Assembly (NCBI RefSeq): GCF_006861825.1
Contig: NZ_VDGI01000002.1
Coordinates: 1 to 64,000, forward strand
Source: Psychrobacillus vulpis
Lineage (GTDB): Bacteria > Bacillota > Bacilli > Bacillales_A > Planococcaceae
Length of the DNA: 64,000 bases
Direction of reading: 5' to 3'
Both the position numbers and the translations under genes were made by a program. Positions 42,169 to 54,643 of the stretch are shown here, piece after piece. The notes beneath the pieces were generated by a model that saw only the letters and a list, made by a program, of their open reading frames with translations, searched no databases and was not told the origin of the DNA. Within the stretch, counting starts at the first letter, position 1. Each line of letters begins with the position of its first letter.

Positions 42169-45100
42169 ATGTCTACGGTAGAAGTATATCGTCCAAAAAA
42201 TCATGTTCGTTTTGTAACGGCATCAAGCCTATTTGACGGCCATGATGCATCGATTAATATAATGCGTCGTATTTTACAAGCGAGTGGAGCAGAGGTTATA
42301 CATTTAGGTCATAACCGCTCGGTAGAAGAAGTAGTAAATGCTGCTATTCAAGAGGATGTTCAAGGGATTGCAATTTCTTCCTATCAAGGAGGACATGTTG
42401 AGTATTTTAAATATATGAAGGATTTACTCGTAGAACGCGGTGCACCACATATCCGTATTTATGGTGGGGGCGGCGGAGTAATTATCCCTAAAGAGATTAA
42501 GGAATTACAAGAATACGGAATTTCCGGTATTTTCTCGCCTGAAGATGGTCGTAAATTGGGCCTTCAAGGCATGATTAATCATATGTTAATAGAATGTGAT
42601 GTACCTACAAAAGCTTCTGGTGTAAAAGATGAAATTACATCTGTTTCTACAGAAAATCCAGAAGTTCTTGCCCATTTGATAACAGTAGCCGAGGAAGCAC
42701 ACCAAACAGGGGATTCCGAAGCAAAAGGAATGATGGAGCAAGCAAAAAGCCTTTCTAAAGGTACACCGGTACTAGGTATTACGGGGACTGGTGGAGCAGG
42801 TAAAAGTTCACTAACGGATGAGTTAATTCGCAGATTCCTTCATGAATTGCCTGATAAAAAGATTGCTGTACTTTCCATTGATCCGACGAAGCAAAAAACA
42901 GGTGGAGCATTGCTTGGTGATCGCATTCGTATGAATGCAATCTTCAATAATCGAGTATTTATGCGAAGTTTAGCGACACGAGGATCTCGCACGGAATTAT
43001 CTGGTGCAATAGCGGATGTTCTAGATGTTGTAAAGGTCGCGGGATACGATTTAATCATTGTGGAAACTAGTGGTATCGGACAAGGGGACGCTGAAATTAC
43101 AAATGTATCAGATGTTTCGATGTATGTAATGACAAGTGAGTTCGGAGCACCTTCTCAATTAGAAAAAATCGACATGATTGACTATGCGGATCTAATTGTC
43201 ATCAATAAATTTGAACGTAAAGGCTCGGAGGATGCACTGCGCCAAGTGCAAAAGCAATATCAACGTAGTCGTGAGTTATGGCATGATGAGTTAGACACTA
43301 TGCCAGTTTACGGTACAATTGCTAGCCAGTTTAATGACAAAGGAACAAATTCTTTATTTGCAGCTTTAGTTGCAGTCTTAAATGAAAAAACGGGTTCAAA
43401 TTGGGAAACATCGTACGAACAATTTATTAAAACACAAAAGCAAAACGTGATCATTCCAAATGATCGACGATATTATCTCCGCGAAATTACAGATGCGGTT
43501 CGTGGGTACCATAAAAAATCAGAAGAGCAAGTGGCATTTGCGAGAAGATTGTTTCAATTAGAAGGAGCAATTGAAGCTGTTAATGAAAAAGCGGCTAATG
43601 ACGCATTAGTACAATCATTAGAATCACTAGCTTCCGGAATACGTGACGAACTAACTGCAGAATCGAAGCGTATATTAGAAAATTGGGCAACTTTAAAAGA
43701 AGCATATGCAGGGGATGAATTCGTCACGAAAATTCGTGATAAAGAAATTCGTACATTACTTCGTACAGAAAGTTTATCCGGTTTGAAAATACCAAAAGTA
43801 GTTCTGCCGAAATTTGTCGATTACGGTGAAATATTAAAATGGGTTTACAAAGAGAATGTACCAGGCTCATTCCCATATACAGCAGGAGTATTCCCTTTTA
43901 AACGAGAAGGGGAAGATCCAAAACGACAATTTGCTGGAGAAGGAACGCCGGAACGTACTAATCGAAGATTTCACTATTTATCAAAAGACGATGATGCAAA
44001 ACGTCTTTCTACTGCATTTGACTCAGTGACTTTATACGGAGAAGATCCAGACCATCGTCCTGATATATATGGAAAAGTCGGTGAATCAGGTGTAAGTATT
44101 TGTACGCTTGAAGATATGAAAAAGCTATATGATGGTTTTGATTTATGTGCGCCATCAACTTCGGTATCGATGACGATAAATGGGCCAGCTCCAATTATTT
44201 TAGCGATGTTCATGAATACTGCTATTGATCAACAAGTACGTATTCGTGAGGAAGAGCTTGGTCGTACACTTACTATAGAAGAGTTTGCACAAGTGAAGGC
44301 TGCAACATTGCAAGTAGTTCGAGGAACAGTGCAAGCAGATATATTAAAAGAAGACCAAGGACAAAATACTTGTATTTTCTCTACAGAATTTGCACTTCGT
44401 ATGATGGGCGATATACAACAATACTTTATTGATCAAAAAGTTCGAAATTATTATTCGGTTTCTATTTCTGGATACCATATTGCAGAAGCAGGAGCAAATC
44501 CAATTTCACAACTAGCATTTACGCTTGCAAATGGCTTTACTTATGTGGAATACTATTTGAGTCGTGGTATGCATATAGATGATTTTGCGCCAAACTTATC
44601 ATTCTTCTTCTCAAATGGTTTAGACCCAGAGTATACAGTTATCGGACGTGTTGCTCGTCGAATTTGGTCGGTAGTAATGCGCGATAAATATGGTGCGAAT
44701 GATCGAAGTCAGAAACTAAAATACCATGTACAAACTTCTGGTAGAAGTCTACATGCACAAGAAATTGACTTTAATGATATTCGAACGACACTACAAGCAT
44801 TAATGGCATTACAAGATAACTGTAATTCTCTTCATACAAATGCGTACGATGAAGCTATCACAACTCCAACAGAGGAATCTGTTCGTCGTGCGATGGCGAT
44901 CCAAATGATTATTACAAAAGAGCATGGATTATCGAAAAATGAAAATCCACTTCAAGGTGCTTTCATTATCGAAGAAATGACAGATCTTGTAGAAGAAGCA
45001 GTTCTTTCTGAATTTGACCGAATCAACGACCGTGGTGGAGTGCTTGGTGCGATGGAGACTCAGTACCAACGTGGAAAAATTCAAGAAGAATCTATGTACT

Positions 45101-45426
45101 ATGAAATGAAAAAGCATACAGGTGAACTTCCAATCATCGGTGTGAACACATATTTAAATCCGAATCCACCTTCCGCAGAAGACATTGATAATATGGAGCT
45201 TGCACGTGCAACAATAGAAGAAAAAGAAACGCAAATTACTAACCTTGGCAATTTCCATGAAAAGCACAAGTTAGAGTCAAGCGAAGCGCTGGATCGTCTG
45301 AAGCAAGTAGCAATCACTGGTGGAAATATTTTTGAAGAGCTAATGTCGACCGTTCAAAAGGCTAGTCTAGGGCAAATTACGAACGCTCTTTATGAGGTCG
45401 GAGGGCAATATAGAAGAAATATGTAA
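42169..45426 (+). CDS. icmF: fused isobutyryl-CoA mutase IcmF
   Basis: A 1085-residue adenosylcobalamin-dependent mutase. Order: B12-binding domain (residues 1-140; [10 protein letters not shown] with cobalt-ligand His25), MeaI-type GTPase chaperone (P-loop GTGGAGKSS near 206), and a C-terminal TIM-barrel mutase domain. The substrate-region stretch [31 protein letters not shown] is of the IcmF type rather than methylmalonyl-CoA mutase. It interconverts isobutyryl-CoA and butyryl-CoA, linking branched-chain and linear acyl-CoA breakdown. GAGGGGGAAC-like AAAGGGGGAAC precedes the ATG. Some family members act on pivalyl-CoA. Confidence 0.95.
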   Translation: MSTVEVYRPKNHVRFVTASSLFDGHDASINIMRRILQASGAEVIHLGHNRSVEEVVNAAIQEDVQGIAISSYQGGHVEYFKYMKDLLVERGAPHIRIYGGGGGVIIPKEIKELQEYGISGIFSPEDGRKLGLQGMINHMLIECDVPTKASGVKDEITSVSTENPEVLAHLITVAEEAHQTGDSEAKGMMEQAKSLSKGTPVLGITGTGGAGKSSLTDELIRRFLHELPDKKIAVLSIDPTKQKTGGALLGDRIRMNAIFNNRVFMRSLATRGSRTELSGAIADVLDVVKVAGYDLIIVETSGIGQGDAEITNVSDVSMYVMTSEFGAPSQLEKIDMIDYADLIVINKFERKGSEDALRQVQKQYQRSRELWHDELDTMPVYGTIASQFNDKGTNSLFAALVAVLNEKTGSNWETSYEQFIKTQKQNVIIPNDRRYYLREITDAVRGYHKKSEEQVAFARRLFQLEGAIEAVNEKAANDALVQSLESLASGIRDELTAESKRILENWATLKEAYAGDEFVTKIRDKEIRTLLRTESLSGLKIPKVVLPKFVDYGEILKWVYKENVPGSFPYTAGVFPFKREGEDPKRQFAGEGTPERTNRRFHYLSKDDDAKRLSTAFDSVTLYGEDPDHRPDIYGKVGESGVSICTLEDMKKLYDGFDLCAPSTSVSMTINGPAPIILAMFMNTAIDQQVRIREEELGRTLTIEEFAQVKAATLQVVRGTVQADILKEDQGQNTCIFSTEFALRMMGDIQQYFIDQKVRNYYSVSISGYHIAEAGANPISQLAFTLANGFTYVEYYLSRGMHIDDFAPNLSFFFSNGLDPEYTVIGRVARRIWSVVMRDKYGANDRSQKLKYHVQTSGRSLHAQEIDFNDIRTTLQALMALQDNCNSLHTNAYDEAITTPTEESVRRAMAIQMIITKEHGLSKNENPLQGAFIIEEMTDLVEEAVLSEFDRINDRGGVLGAMETQYQRGKIQEESMYYEMKKHTGELPIIGVNTYLNPNPPSAEDIDNMELARATIEEKETQITNLGNFHEKHKLESSEALDRLKQVAITGGNIFEELMSTVQKASLGQITNALYEVGGQYRRNM

Positions 45427-45436
45427 AAAAAACTAG

Positions 45437-45466
45437 TGTCTCGATGTATTATCGGGACACTTTTTA
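45437..45466 (+). terminator. icmF terminator
   Basis: GTGTCTCGAT / ATCGGGACAC hairpin followed by TTTTTACTT. Confidence 0.85.
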
Positions 45467-45514
45467 CTTATTTTTTTGTATAATAAAGCTAATATGTAGT
45501 AAAGGAGAAATGGC

Positions 45515-45673
45515 ATGAAAAAACCTATTCACATAATGGTCATTATAATACTCCTACTACTTACTATTTTCTTATATAATAAACAACTGGGATCAATTCC
45601 TTTGCTCTCCCTTTCATTTTATTTGTTTGCGTTAGCAGGGGTGAAAATTTCTCTATTCAAAAAGAATAAATGA
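45515..45673 (+). CDS. small hydrophobic protein, unknown
   Basis: A 52-residue frame with AAAGGAG upstream of ATG 45515. It encodes MKKPIHIMVIIILLLLTIF, a short polar turn, then SIPLLSLSFYLFALAGVKISLF and a basic end KKNK: two membrane helices. I recognise no family. It is not covered by larger frames and lies between icmF and rpoE. Confidence 0.6.
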   Translation: MKKPIHIMVIIILLLLTIFLYNKQLGSIPLLSLSFYLFALAGVKISLFKKNK

Positions 45674-45745
45674 ATGTAGCATATTACATAATTGTTTGTA
45701 TATAATGGGAAGTATGCAAACGGACATAGAAAGGACGTGCACGAT

Positions 45746-46291
45746 TTGAATTTTCGTGAAATGACAAAAGCACAACTACAAGAAGAATCATTAATAGACT
45801 TAGGATTCGCGATTTTAGAAGATAAGAAAAATTCCTTAACATTAAATGATTTGTTTAATGAGATACAAAATATGAATGGTTTATCGGATGAAGACATGGA
45901 ATCCCGCAAGCTTCAGTTCTATACAGATATGAATATTGATGGACGATTTTTAGCAACAGCTGAAAATAAATGGGGACTAAGAGAATGGTACCCAGTAGAA
46001 CAAATTGAAGAAGAGACAGCTCCTACTGTGAAGGTACGTAAAAAGAAAGCTAAAGCAACAGAGGATGACGATTTAGAAGAAGTGGACGAAGATGAAATCA
46101 TTTTCGAGGAAGAATTCGATGAGTTTATTGAAGACGACGAAGAAGAAGATGATGATGAAACATTAGATTTCGTTGAAGAAGAAATTGATGAAGTGATTGA
46201 AGAAGACTTAATCGATGAAGATGAAGATGAATTTGAAATTATCGATGACGAAGAGGATCTCGACGACGAAGATTTGGAAGACGAAGAATAA
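45746..46291 (+). CDS. rpoE: RNA polymerase delta subunit
   Basis: A 181-residue protein: folded N-terminal domain (residues 1-90; LQFYTDMNIDGRFLATAENKWGLREWYPV) and a long acidic tail made almost wholly of Asp and Glu. Delta raises promoter selectivity and helps recycle RNA polymerase in Firmicutes. Start taken as TTG 45746 after AAAGGAC; other in-frame starts exist. The pyrG promoter begins three bases after its stop. Confidence 0.93.
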   Translation: MNFREMTKAQLQEESLIDLGFAILEDKKNSLTLNDLFNEIQNMNGLSDEDMESRKLQFYTDMNIDGRFLATAENKWGLREWYPVEQIEEETAPTVKVRKKKAKATEDDDLEEVDEDEIIFEEEFDEFIEDDEEEDDDETLDFVEEEIDEVIEEDLIDEDEDEFEIIDDEEDLDDEDLEDEE

Positions 46292-46294
46292 TTC

Positions 46295-46333
46295 TTGACT
46301 TCTTTATCTATACGCTATAAAATTCTATTGGGC
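46295..46333 (+). promoter_or_regulatory. pyrG promoter with GGGC initiation sequence
   Basis: TTGACT (46295-46300), 17 bases, TAAAAT (46318-46323), six bases, then GGGC (46330-46333). In B. subtilis, pyrG transcripts start at GGGC and low CTP causes repeated G addition there. Confidence 0.8.
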
Positions 46334-46364
46334 TCTTTTTAAGAGACAGTACTTATGTGCATAT

Positions 46365-46402
46365 GCGCTCCCCTGCCAAAATAGCAGGCGGAGCGCTTTT
46401 TG
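46365..46402 (+). terminator. pyrG CTP-sensing attenuator
   Basis: GCGCTCCCCTGC (46365-46376) pairs with GCAGGCGGAGCGC (46384-46396), followed by TTTTTG. The 5' arm carries the CTCCCC that poly-G added at the transcript start could pair with, preventing termination, as described for B. subtilis pyrG. Confidence 0.85.
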
Positions 46403-46433
46403 TTATTGTATTACCTTAATCAGCAATTTACTT

Positions 46434-46762
46434 TCTGCGACAAAACGAAGCGACAGAAGCAAAATTTTTTTCTGCGACGAAAGCGAAGCGACAGAAGCAA
46501 AATTTTTTTCTGCGACGAAAGCGAAGCGACAGAAGCAAAATTTTTTTCTGCGACGAAAGCGAAGCGACAGAAGCAAAATTTTTTTCTGCGACGAAAGCGA
46601 AGCGACAGGAGCAAATTTTTTTCTGCGACGAAAGCGAAGCGACAGGAGCAAATTTTTTTCTGCGACGAAAGCGAAGCGACAGGAGCAAATTTTTTTCTGC
46701 GACGAAAGCGAAGCGACAGGAGCAAATTTTTTTCTGCGACGAAAGCGAAGCGACAGGAGCAT
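46434..46762 (+). repeat. nine-copy 37-38-bp tandem array in the pyrG leader
   Basis: TCTGCGAC begins at 46434, 46471, 46509, 46547, 46585, 46622, 46659, 46696 and 46733. Units read TCTGCGACGAAAGCGAAGCG followed by ACAGRAGC and a T-run. The first four units have ACAGAAGC, the last five ACAGGAGC. A degenerate single copy is seen near 46864-46890. Open frames across the array are repeats, not genes. Confidence 0.95.
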
Positions 46763-46782
46763 AGAATTTTCACTTTTGCTGA

Positions 46783-48528
<1,746 letters not shown>

Positions 48529-48537
48529 TAAATGCAG

Positions 48538-48567
48538 AGCAGTTCGACTTGTCGAACTGCTTTTTTA
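48538..48567 (+). terminator. pyrG terminator
   Basis: AGCAGTTCGAC / GTCGAACTGCT perfect hairpin with a two-base loop and TTTTTT tail. Confidence 0.92.
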
Positions 48568-48574
48568 AATAAAA

Positions 48575-49243
48575 AAGTATATAAAATTGATGTACTATGA
48601 ACCTTTTACTAGGGATAGTAATAATGGCGCAGAAAGAGTGTCATTCCAATAAATTATCTATCAAATAGTCCTTCGCTTCGAGGGCACTGAAAAAGTACCT
48701 TTAATCAGCTTTGCCAGACGGAGTTGTACAATAACTCCATAGATAAGAAAATCGTTGAAATGGCTCCCTTTCCGCGGGCGTTGCCTCAGCCTCCTCGCTT
48801 CGCTGGTGGCCACTGAAAAAGTGCAGTTCTCATAATTTTTCTGATAAATATTTGCTACTGCGAAAATCTCGTCGCAGAAAAGACTTTATAATTGGATTTA
48901 GCACGGCTCTGTTCCCTTTCCGTGGGCGAGCGCCGAGCCTCCTCCTGCGCTACGCTTCGTGTGGGGTCTCGTCTGTCTCGCTTTCCCACAGGAGTCTCAC
49001 GCCGCCGTACTAAATCCTATAGTACGTAATATAGTCACATCAAATATTTATCATGAATAAATTCTGTAATAGAGTTTTTCAGTGACCTCCTTCGCTGCGG
49101 GGTCTTCGGCTAACGCTATTCCCGCAGGAGTGTCGCCTTTTTCAACGATTTTCTAGAAATAATAAAGTATTTACTTATCCGGTAATAAGATGGCCTACAT
49201 GCTGTCCAAAGCACGCTAGAAACGATGAAAGAAGATGCACTTA
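48575..49243. mobile_element. composite segment sharing both ends with 7578-8210
   Basis: Left end AAGTATATAAAATTGATG...AGAGTGTCATTCCAATAAA and right end ACTTATCCGGTAATAAGATG...CATGCTGTCCAAAG...CGCTAGAAAC match the earlier locus in order and orientation with small indels. The interior modules differ from those at 7691-8125. Confidence 0.6.
48903..49013. repeat. GC-rich palindromic dispersed repeat
   Basis: CCCTTTCCGTGGGCGAGCGC, GAGCCTCCTCCTGCGCTACG and CTCGTCTGTCTCGCTTTCCC follow the order of the type B repeats at 22773 and 33742 but are more diverged. Confidence 0.7.
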
Positions 49244-49337
49244 AAGGAAGGTTGCGCATATTACGTAATAAATGCGCAACAGCGACTAAATGACTGGTGA
49301 CCGAGACCAATGTGTACTAAGCTTAAACAAATAAATA

Positions 49338-49375
49338 AATGCCCAAAGAAAGTTAGAATCTCCTTGGGCATTTTC
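49338..49375 (-). terminator. ywjG terminator
   Basis: On the minus strand, AATGCCCAA...TTGGGCATT hairpin followed by TATTT, just after the ywjG stop. Confidence 0.85.
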
Positions 49376-49897
49376 TTATTCTTCTTCAACGAAGAGCATT
49401 TCGTCGAGTTTCATTTTTACTGCTTCATATACGAACATGGCACTTAATGCATAGGGCTGTACAACTCTGCTTCCATCTTCTGCGGGGATTAAACCTTTTG
49501 ATAGCTTCAACGAAATATATGTATATGCAAGGTTTGCGAGTTTATTTTCATCACTTGTAGGATCTGCGGCAGTTGCACTAAATGGAATGAAAGCATCACT
49601 TAATTTTTCTGCAAGTGCCAATGCATCTTCGTTTTCGCTAGATCGTGTAATAATCCAAACACGATCCGCACTAGTAAGCTTAGTATCTTCGGTAAAAACC
49701 TGCATACTAGGAAAGGGCTCTACAGCATATTTTGCGTTAATTGTGATACTCTGCATTTCTCCGAACGTCGCAAAATAAATAGTACCTTCTCGAGCTGCAG
49801 CTTGTGCAAGTAATCGAGCTGTTTCTTCTATATTCTCTTCTTCGGAAGTTGCAATTCTTTGTAGTAGACCATAAAGCTGTGTTGTTAATATTTTCAT
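49376..49897 (-). CDS. ywjG: DUF2529 protein YwjG
   Basis: A 173-residue protein of the YwjG/DUF2529 family with a SIS-like alpha-beta layout (GTIYFATFGEMQSIT, RVWIITRSSENEDALALAEKL). Such proteins sit next to spo0F or pyrG in Bacillales; function is unknown. It is transcribed away from spo0F, with 141 bases between the starts. Confidence 0.85.
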   Translation of the reverse strand: MKILTTQLYGLLQRIATSEEENIEETARLLAQAAAREGTIYFATFGEMQSITINAKYAVEPFPSMQVFTEDTKLTSADRVWIITRSSENEDALALAEKLSDAFIPFSATAADPTSDENKLANLAYTYISLKLSKGLIPAEDGSRVVQPYALSAMFVYEAVKMKLDEMLFVEEE

Positions 49898-49971
49898 GAT
49901 ATTTTCACCTCTTTGTTATTATAAAGTAGTGGATGGTTAACGTAAAACGGGAAATTATTAGATTCTTTTGA

Positions 49972-49996
49972 AGGAATGTGGAAATTAGTAGCGAAT
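49972..49996 (+). promoter_or_regulatory. candidate sigma-H promoter of spo0F
   Basis: AGGAATG (49972-49978), 14 bases, GAAT (49993-49996). This fits the sigma-H pattern AGGAnnT-N14-GAAT except for the last base of the first block. B. subtilis spo0F is sigma-H-dependent. Confidence 0.6.
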
Positions 49997-50038
49997 AGTA
50001 TAAGAAGGGGAAATTTTAATAAAAGGGGCTTAGACATC

Positions 50039-50398
50039 ATGAAACACATTTTAATAGTAGATGATCAACTAGGAATAAGGATGCTCTTGAAAGAAGTTTT
50101 TTCACAAGAAGGTTATAAAGTGAGTTTGGCTTCAAATGGTCAAGAAGCATTGGATATTGCAAGTAAGGAATCAATTGATGGTGTTTTACTAGACATGAAA
50201 ATTCCTGGAATGGATGGAATTCAAATATTAAAATACTTAAAAGAAAAGTTTCCTGCTCTACCTGTTATGATGATGACAGCATATGGAGAATTAAATATTA
50301 TCCAAGAAGCAAAAGATTTAGGAGCATCACTGTACTTTACGAAACCTTTTGATATATTTGAAGTCCGTGATTCCGTCAGTAACTTATTAAATGAATAG
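50039..50398 (+). CDS. spo0F: sporulation response regulator Spo0F
   Basis: A 119-residue single-domain receiver: acidic pocket ILIVDDQ, phospho-acceptor Asp52 in [12 protein letters not shown], the conserved Thr in MMMTAYGE and Lys in YFTKPFD. It passes phosphate from sporulation kinases to Spo0B in the phosphorelay. Start is ATG 50039 with AAAAGGGG upstream. A likely sigma-H promoter lies about 45 bases upstream. Confidence 0.95.
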   Translation: MKHILIVDDQLGIRMLLKEVFSQEGYKVSLASNGQEALDIASKESIDGVLLDMKIPGMDGIQILKYLKEKFPALPVMMMTAYGELNIIQEAKDLGASLYFTKPFDIFEVRDSVSNLLNE

Positions 50399-50403
50399 CA
50401 TAT

Positions 50404-50437
50404 AGGCAGGCAGTGGAAAACATCGCCTGTTTTTGTT
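50404..50437 (+). terminator. spo0F terminator (weak)
   Basis: CAGGCAGTGG...ATCGCCTG imperfect hairpin followed by TTTTTG. Confidence 0.6.
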
Positions 50438-50568
50438 ATGATGAAACAAGAAAAGTGGAAGGCGCTATAAAGTGTGCTATTTGAGTTCAAATAGTCGGCG
50501 TCTGTAGCTAGAAAAATAGATATAAGAATTTAAATGAGTGTAAAAGCAAATAGAGGAGGTCCATTTAA

Positions 50569-51426
50569 ATGGCTTTAGTATCGATGAAAGAAATGCTTGA
50601 AAAAGGGAAAAAAGAAGGATATGCAGTAGGGCAATTCAATATAAATAATCTTGAATTTACTCAAGCTATTTTACAAGCTGCGGAAGAAGAAAAGTCTCCA
50701 GTCATTTTAGGTGTTTCCGAAGGTGCAGCAAAATATATGGGTGGCTTCACTACAGTCGTACATATGGTAAAAGGACTAATGGAAGACTATAAAACGTCTG
50801 TTCCAGTTGCAATTCACTTAGATCATGGCTCTAGCTTTGAAAAATGTAAAGCAGCAATTGACGCAGGATTCACTTCTGTAATGATTGACGCTTCACATCA
50901 TCCGTTTGAAGAAAATGTAGAAATTACTTCACAAGTAGTGGAATATGCGCATGCACATAATGTTTCTGTAGAAGCAGAGCTTGGTACAGTTGGCGGACAG
51001 GAAGATGACGTAGTGGCTGATGGTGTTATTTATGCAGATCCAGCAGAGTGCGCGGAACTAGTAAAACGTACTGCAATTGATTGCTTAGCTCCAGCATTAG
51101 GTTCTGTTCATGGTCCATACAAAGGTGAACCAAACTTAGGATTTAAAGAGATGGAAGAAATATCACAACTAGCAGACCTACCATTAGTGTTACATGGTGG
51201 TACTGGAATTCCAACACATGATATTACACGCGCTATTTCTCTTGGAACAGCGAAAATTAATGTGAATACAGAAAACCAAATTTCTGCTACAAAAGCAATT
51301 CGTGCCTATTTAGACGAAAATCCAGCGCAATATGACCCTCGAAAATATTTAATCCCAGCACGTGAGGCGATTAAAGCAACGGTTATCGGTAAAATGCGTG
51401 AATTTGGAAGTGCAAACAAAGCCTAA
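50569..51426 (+). CDS. fbaA: class II fructose-bisphosphate aldolase
   Basis: A 285-residue zinc-dependent aldolase. The metal-binding blocks are [38 protein letters not shown] and VLHGGTGIP. It cleaves fructose-1,6-bisphosphate in glycolysis and works in reverse in gluconeogenesis. AGAGGAGG precedes the ATG. With tal, glpX and rpiB, this region holds several central carbon genes. Confidence 0.97.
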   Translation: MALVSMKEMLEKGKKEGYAVGQFNINNLEFTQAILQAAEEEKSPVILGVSEGAAKYMGGFTTVVHMVKGLMEDYKTSVPVAIHLDHGSSFEKCKAAIDAGFTSVMIDASHHPFEENVEITSQVVEYAHAHNVSVEAELGTVGGQEDDVVADGVIYADPAECAELVKRTAIDCLAPALGSVHGPYKGEPNLGFKEMEEISQLADLPLVLHGGTGIPTHDITRAISLGTAKINVNTENQISATKAIRAYLDENPAQYDPRKYLIPAREAIKATVIGKMREFGSANKA

Positions 51427-51449
51427 TTTACTAACATAAATAGATTTAC

Positions 51450-51491
51450 AGGAGAAGCGTTCGGTTTAACTGGAACCTTCTCCTATTTTTC
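51450..51491 (+). terminator. fbaA terminator
   Basis: AGGAGAAG...CTTCTCCT hairpin followed by ATTTTT. Confidence 0.78.
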
Positions 51492-51516
51492 CATTATCAA
51501 GGAGGATATTATTAAT

Positions 51517-52164
51517 ATGAAGTTTTTTATAGATACAGCTAATTTTGAAGAAATAAAAGAAGCGCACGCTTGGGGCATTCTATCAGGAGTGACAACGAAT
51601 CCATCGCTAGTAGCGAAAGAAAATATTTCTTTCCATGACCGTCTTCGTGAAATTACGGCATTGGTAGACGGTTCAGTTAGTGCAGAAGTAATCTCTTTAG
51701 ATGCTGAAGGCATGATTAAAGAGGGAAGAGAACTTGCTGCTATAGCACCGAACATTACAGTTAAGCTTCCAATGACACCAGAAGGATTAAAAGCATGTTC
51801 CGTATTTCGTTCAGAAGGAATTAAAACAAACGTAACACTTATTTTTAGTGCAAACCAAGCACTACTTGCAGCACGTGCGGGTGCAACATATGTATCTCCA
51901 TTTTTAGGGCGCTTGGACGATATTGGGCATGATGGTATGGAATTGATTGCGAAGATTGCTCAAATTTTTGAAATCCATCATATTGATACAGAGATTATTG
52001 CTGCTTCTATCAGACACCCACAACATATTACAGATGCAGCGTTAAATGGTGCACATATTTCTACAACACCGTTTAAAGTATTAAAGCAACTTTTCCACCA
52101 TCCATTAACGGATAAAGGAATTGAAGGATTTCTAGCGGATTGGAACAATCGTAAAAGCGAGTAA
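51517..52164 (+). CDS. tal: transaldolase (short, TalB/fructose-6-phosphate aldolase-like)
   Basis: A 215-residue protein: [32 protein letters not shown], and the Schiff-base lysine in [15 protein letters not shown]. It matches the short Firmicute transaldolases (B. subtilis YwjH), which transfer a dihydroxyacetone unit in the pentose phosphate pathway. Fructose-6-phosphate aldolase activity is a possible alternative in this family. AAGGAGGA precedes the ATG. Confidence 0.93.
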   Translation: MKFFIDTANFEEIKEAHAWGILSGVTTNPSLVAKENISFHDRLREITALVDGSVSAEVISLDAEGMIKEGRELAAIAPNITVKLPMTPEGLKACSVFRSEGIKTNVTLIFSANQALLAARAGATYVSPFLGRLDDIGHDGMELIAKIAQIFEIHHIDTEIIAASIRHPQHITDAALNGAHISTTPFKVLKQLFHHPLTDKGIEGFLADWNNRKSE

Positions 52165-52188
52165 CAAGACGAAGGAGAAACGTATGGT

Positions 52189-53466
52189 ATGGAAGTTTAC
52201 AAAATAAAAGGGGCAAATCGTCTACACGGTACGATTAAAGTAAGTGGAGCAAAAAATAGTGCAGTAGCACTTATTCCTGCTTCCTTGCTGGCGAACTCTC
52301 CTGTTACTATCGAAGGATTACCTGAAATTTTAGACGTATGGACTTTGAAAGAAATTTTAGAAGAAGTAGGAGCGGAAGTCACATTTAAAGATGGCACGAT
52401 GATAATCGATCCAACAAATGTTGTAGATATGCCGCTTCCTAATGGCAATATAAAAAAGCTGCGTGCATCGTATTACTTAATGGGAGCACTTCTCGGTAAA
52501 TTTAAGAAAGCTGCTATAGGTTTACCAGGAGGATGCCACCTAGGACCACGACCAATTGATCAGCATATTAAAGGTTTTGAAGCCTTAGGGGCTAATGTAT
52601 CAAATGAACATGGTGCTATATATTTGCGCGCAGAAGAATTGGTTGGCTCTAAAATTTATTTAGACGTTGTAAGTGTAGGTGCAACTATTAATATTATGCT
52701 TGCTGCTGTACTTGCTAAAGGTAGAACGATCATTGAAAATGCTGCGAAAGAACCTGAAATCATTGATGTTGCTACTCTATTATCTAATATGGGAGCAAAC
52801 ATTAAAGGTGCCGGAACGAATGTTATTCGTATTGACGGAGTGGAAGAACTGCATGGTACGAAGCATACGATAATTCCAGATCGAATAGAAGCAGGAACAT
52901 TCATGATTATGGCAGCAGTTGCAGGGGATGGCGTCACAATCGATAACGTTATTCCATTTCACGTAGAAGCTTTAACAGCGAAGCTTCGTGAAATGGGTGT
53001 GGAAGTAGAAGAGTATGAAGAAAAGATTTTTATTCCGAAACCTAGAAGTTTACAGGCAGTAGATGTGAAAACACTTGTATATCCAGGGTTTCCGACTGAT
53101 TTGCAACAGCCATTTTCAGTATTAATGACACAAGCTACTGGAACTTCCGTAATTACAGATAGTATTTATTCAGCGCGATTTAAACAAATTGACGAATTAC
53201 GCCGGATGAATGCAAATGGACGAGTAGACGGCAGAACGGCTTCTATTACTGGTCCAGTGAGTTTGGAAGCTGCAACAGTACGTGCCAGTGACTTACGAGC
53301 AGGGGCAGCGCTAGTAATTGCAGGGTTAATCGCTGACGGAGAAACAGAGATACAAGATATTTTTCATATAGAACGTGGCTATAGCTCAATTATTGAAAAG
53401 CTTCAAGGACTTGGTGCTGACATTAGAAGAGTGGAAGTAAAAGAAATCGAAATAAACAATGAATAA
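52189..53466 (+). CDS. murA: UDP-N-acetylglucosamine 1-carboxyvinyltransferase
   Basis: A 425-residue enolpyruvyl transferase starting peptidoglycan precursor synthesis: [18 protein letters not shown], the active-site cysteine in [20 protein letters not shown] (Cys117, fosfomycin target) and [16 protein letters not shown]. Its position between tal and glpX corresponds to B. subtilis murAB (murZ), the second of two paralogues in many Firmicutes. AAGGAG lies upstream of ATG 52189. Confidence 0.96.
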   Translation: MEVYKIKGANRLHGTIKVSGAKNSAVALIPASLLANSPVTIEGLPEILDVWTLKEILEEVGAEVTFKDGTMIIDPTNVVDMPLPNGNIKKLRASYYLMGALLGKFKKAAIGLPGGCHLGPRPIDQHIKGFEALGANVSNEHGAIYLRAEELVGSKIYLDVVSVGATINIMLAAVLAKGRTIIENAAKEPEIIDVATLLSNMGANIKGAGTNVIRIDGVEELHGTKHTIIPDRIEAGTFMIMAAVAGDGVTIDNVIPFHVEALTAKLREMGVEVEEYEEKIFIPKPRSLQAVDVKTLVYPGFPTDLQQPFSVLMTQATGTSVITDSIYSARFKQIDELRRMNANGRVDGRTASITGPVSLEAATVRASDLRAGAALVIAGLIADGETEIQDIFHIERGYSSIIEKLQGLGADIRRVEVKEIEINNE

Positions 53467-53558
53467 TTTCCATCATTATTTATTTATAAAATATGCTACA
53501 ATGTAACAGGAAGAAAGACAGGGCGGAATTATAACCGTAAAACGGGAGGCAAAATTAG

Positions 53559-54521
53559 ATGGAACGTAGTTTATCAATGGAGTTAGTTCGTGTAACAGAA
53601 GCGGCAGCAATCGCATCTGCTCGTTGGATGGGACGCGGATTAAAAAATGAAGCAGATGATGCAGCAACTACTGCAATGCGAACTGTTTTTGACACAATTC
53701 CAATGGAAGGTGTCGTAGTAATTGGGGAAGGTGAAATGGACGAAGCACCGATGTTATATATCGGAGAAAAGCTTGGACATGGAACTGGTGGTCCTCAAGT
53801 TGACGTAGCAGTAGATCCTTTAGAAGGTACGAATATTGTAGCTTCAGGTGGATGGAATGCACTTGCAGTTCTTGCAATTGCTGATCGCGGAAATTTACTT
53901 CATGCTCCAGATATGTACATGGAAAAACTTGCTGTAGGTCCGGAAGCTGTTGGCCAAGTGGATATTAACGCACCTGTTATTGACAATTTAAGAGCAGTTG
54001 CTCGAGCAAAAAATAAAGATATCGAGGACGTAGTGGCAACGATTTTAGGTCGTCCGCGTCACCAAAAAATAATCGATGAAATTAGAGCTGCTGGCGCTCG
54101 CATCAAGTTAATCACAGATGGTGATGTTGCTGGAGCTATTAATACAGCATTCGATAACACAGGTGTAGATATTTTATTCGGTATGGGTGGAGCTCCTGAA
54201 GGAGTTATCTCTGCTGTAGGATTAAAATGTTTAGGTGGAGAAATTCAAGGGAAACTTATACCACATGATGATGCTGAGCTAGCTCGTTGTATCAAAATGG
54301 GGCTAGATGTAAACAAGGTCTTACGTATGGAAGACTTGGTAAAAGGCGACGATGCTATTTTTGCTGCTACTGGTGTAACGGACGGAGAGTTACTTCGCGG
54401 TGTGCAATTTAAAGGAGCTTTTGGTTCTACACACTCAATCGTTATGCGTGCAAAATCAGGTACGATTCGTTTTGTAGAAGGACGTCATAGCTTAAATAAA
54501 AAACCGAATTTAGTTCTATAA
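53559..54521 (+). CDS. glpX: class II fructose-1,6-bisphosphatase GlpX
   Basis: A 320-residue GlpX-type phosphatase for gluconeogenesis: [20 protein letters not shown], the metal-binding [20 protein letters not shown] and [31 protein letters not shown] precedes the ATG. It follows murA, as in the Bacillus ywj region. Confidence 0.96.
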   Translation: MERSLSMELVRVTEAAAIASARWMGRGLKNEADDAATTAMRTVFDTIPMEGVVVIGEGEMDEAPMLYIGEKLGHGTGGPQVDVAVDPLEGTNIVASGGWNALAVLAIADRGNLLHAPDMYMEKLAVGPEAVGQVDINAPVIDNLRAVARAKNKDIEDVVATILGRPRHQKIIDEIRAAGARIKLITDGDVAGAINTAFDNTGVDILFGMGGAPEGVISAVGLKCLGGEIQGKLIPHDDAELARCIKMGLDVNKVLRMEDLVKGDDAIFAATGVTDGELLRGVQFKGAFGSTHSIVMRAKSGTIRFVEGRHSLNKKPNLVL

Positions 54522-54540
54522 AACTAAACTTCCTTAATGT

Positions 54541-54570
54541 ATACCCGACTGTATCTGGTCGGGTATCCTC
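54541..54570 (+). terminator. glpX terminator
   Basis: ATACCCGAC / GTCGGGTAT hairpin with an eight-base loop; the following tail is only moderately T-rich. Confidence 0.7.
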
Positions 54571-54643
54571 TTAATAAACTTCATCCCTAATTAACCCAGA
54601 AAATATTTCACAACAAAATATTATAAAGAGTGGTGCTTTGCCA

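Larger units (their letters stand above)
48529..49337. other. gene-free region between pyrG and ywjG, repeats
   Basis: Contains the pyrG terminator, a composite segment 48575-49243 sharing both ends with 7578-8210, a reversed left module (48763-48812), a GC-rich palindrome (48903-49013), a second reversed left module (49076-49163) and a two-unit 21-bp series (49282-49311). No coding frame is supported. Confidence 0.8.

Noticed and set aside
46434-46762. Possible CRISPR array
   Set aside because: Units are contiguous 37-38-bp tandem copies without unique spacers, and no cas genes are present.
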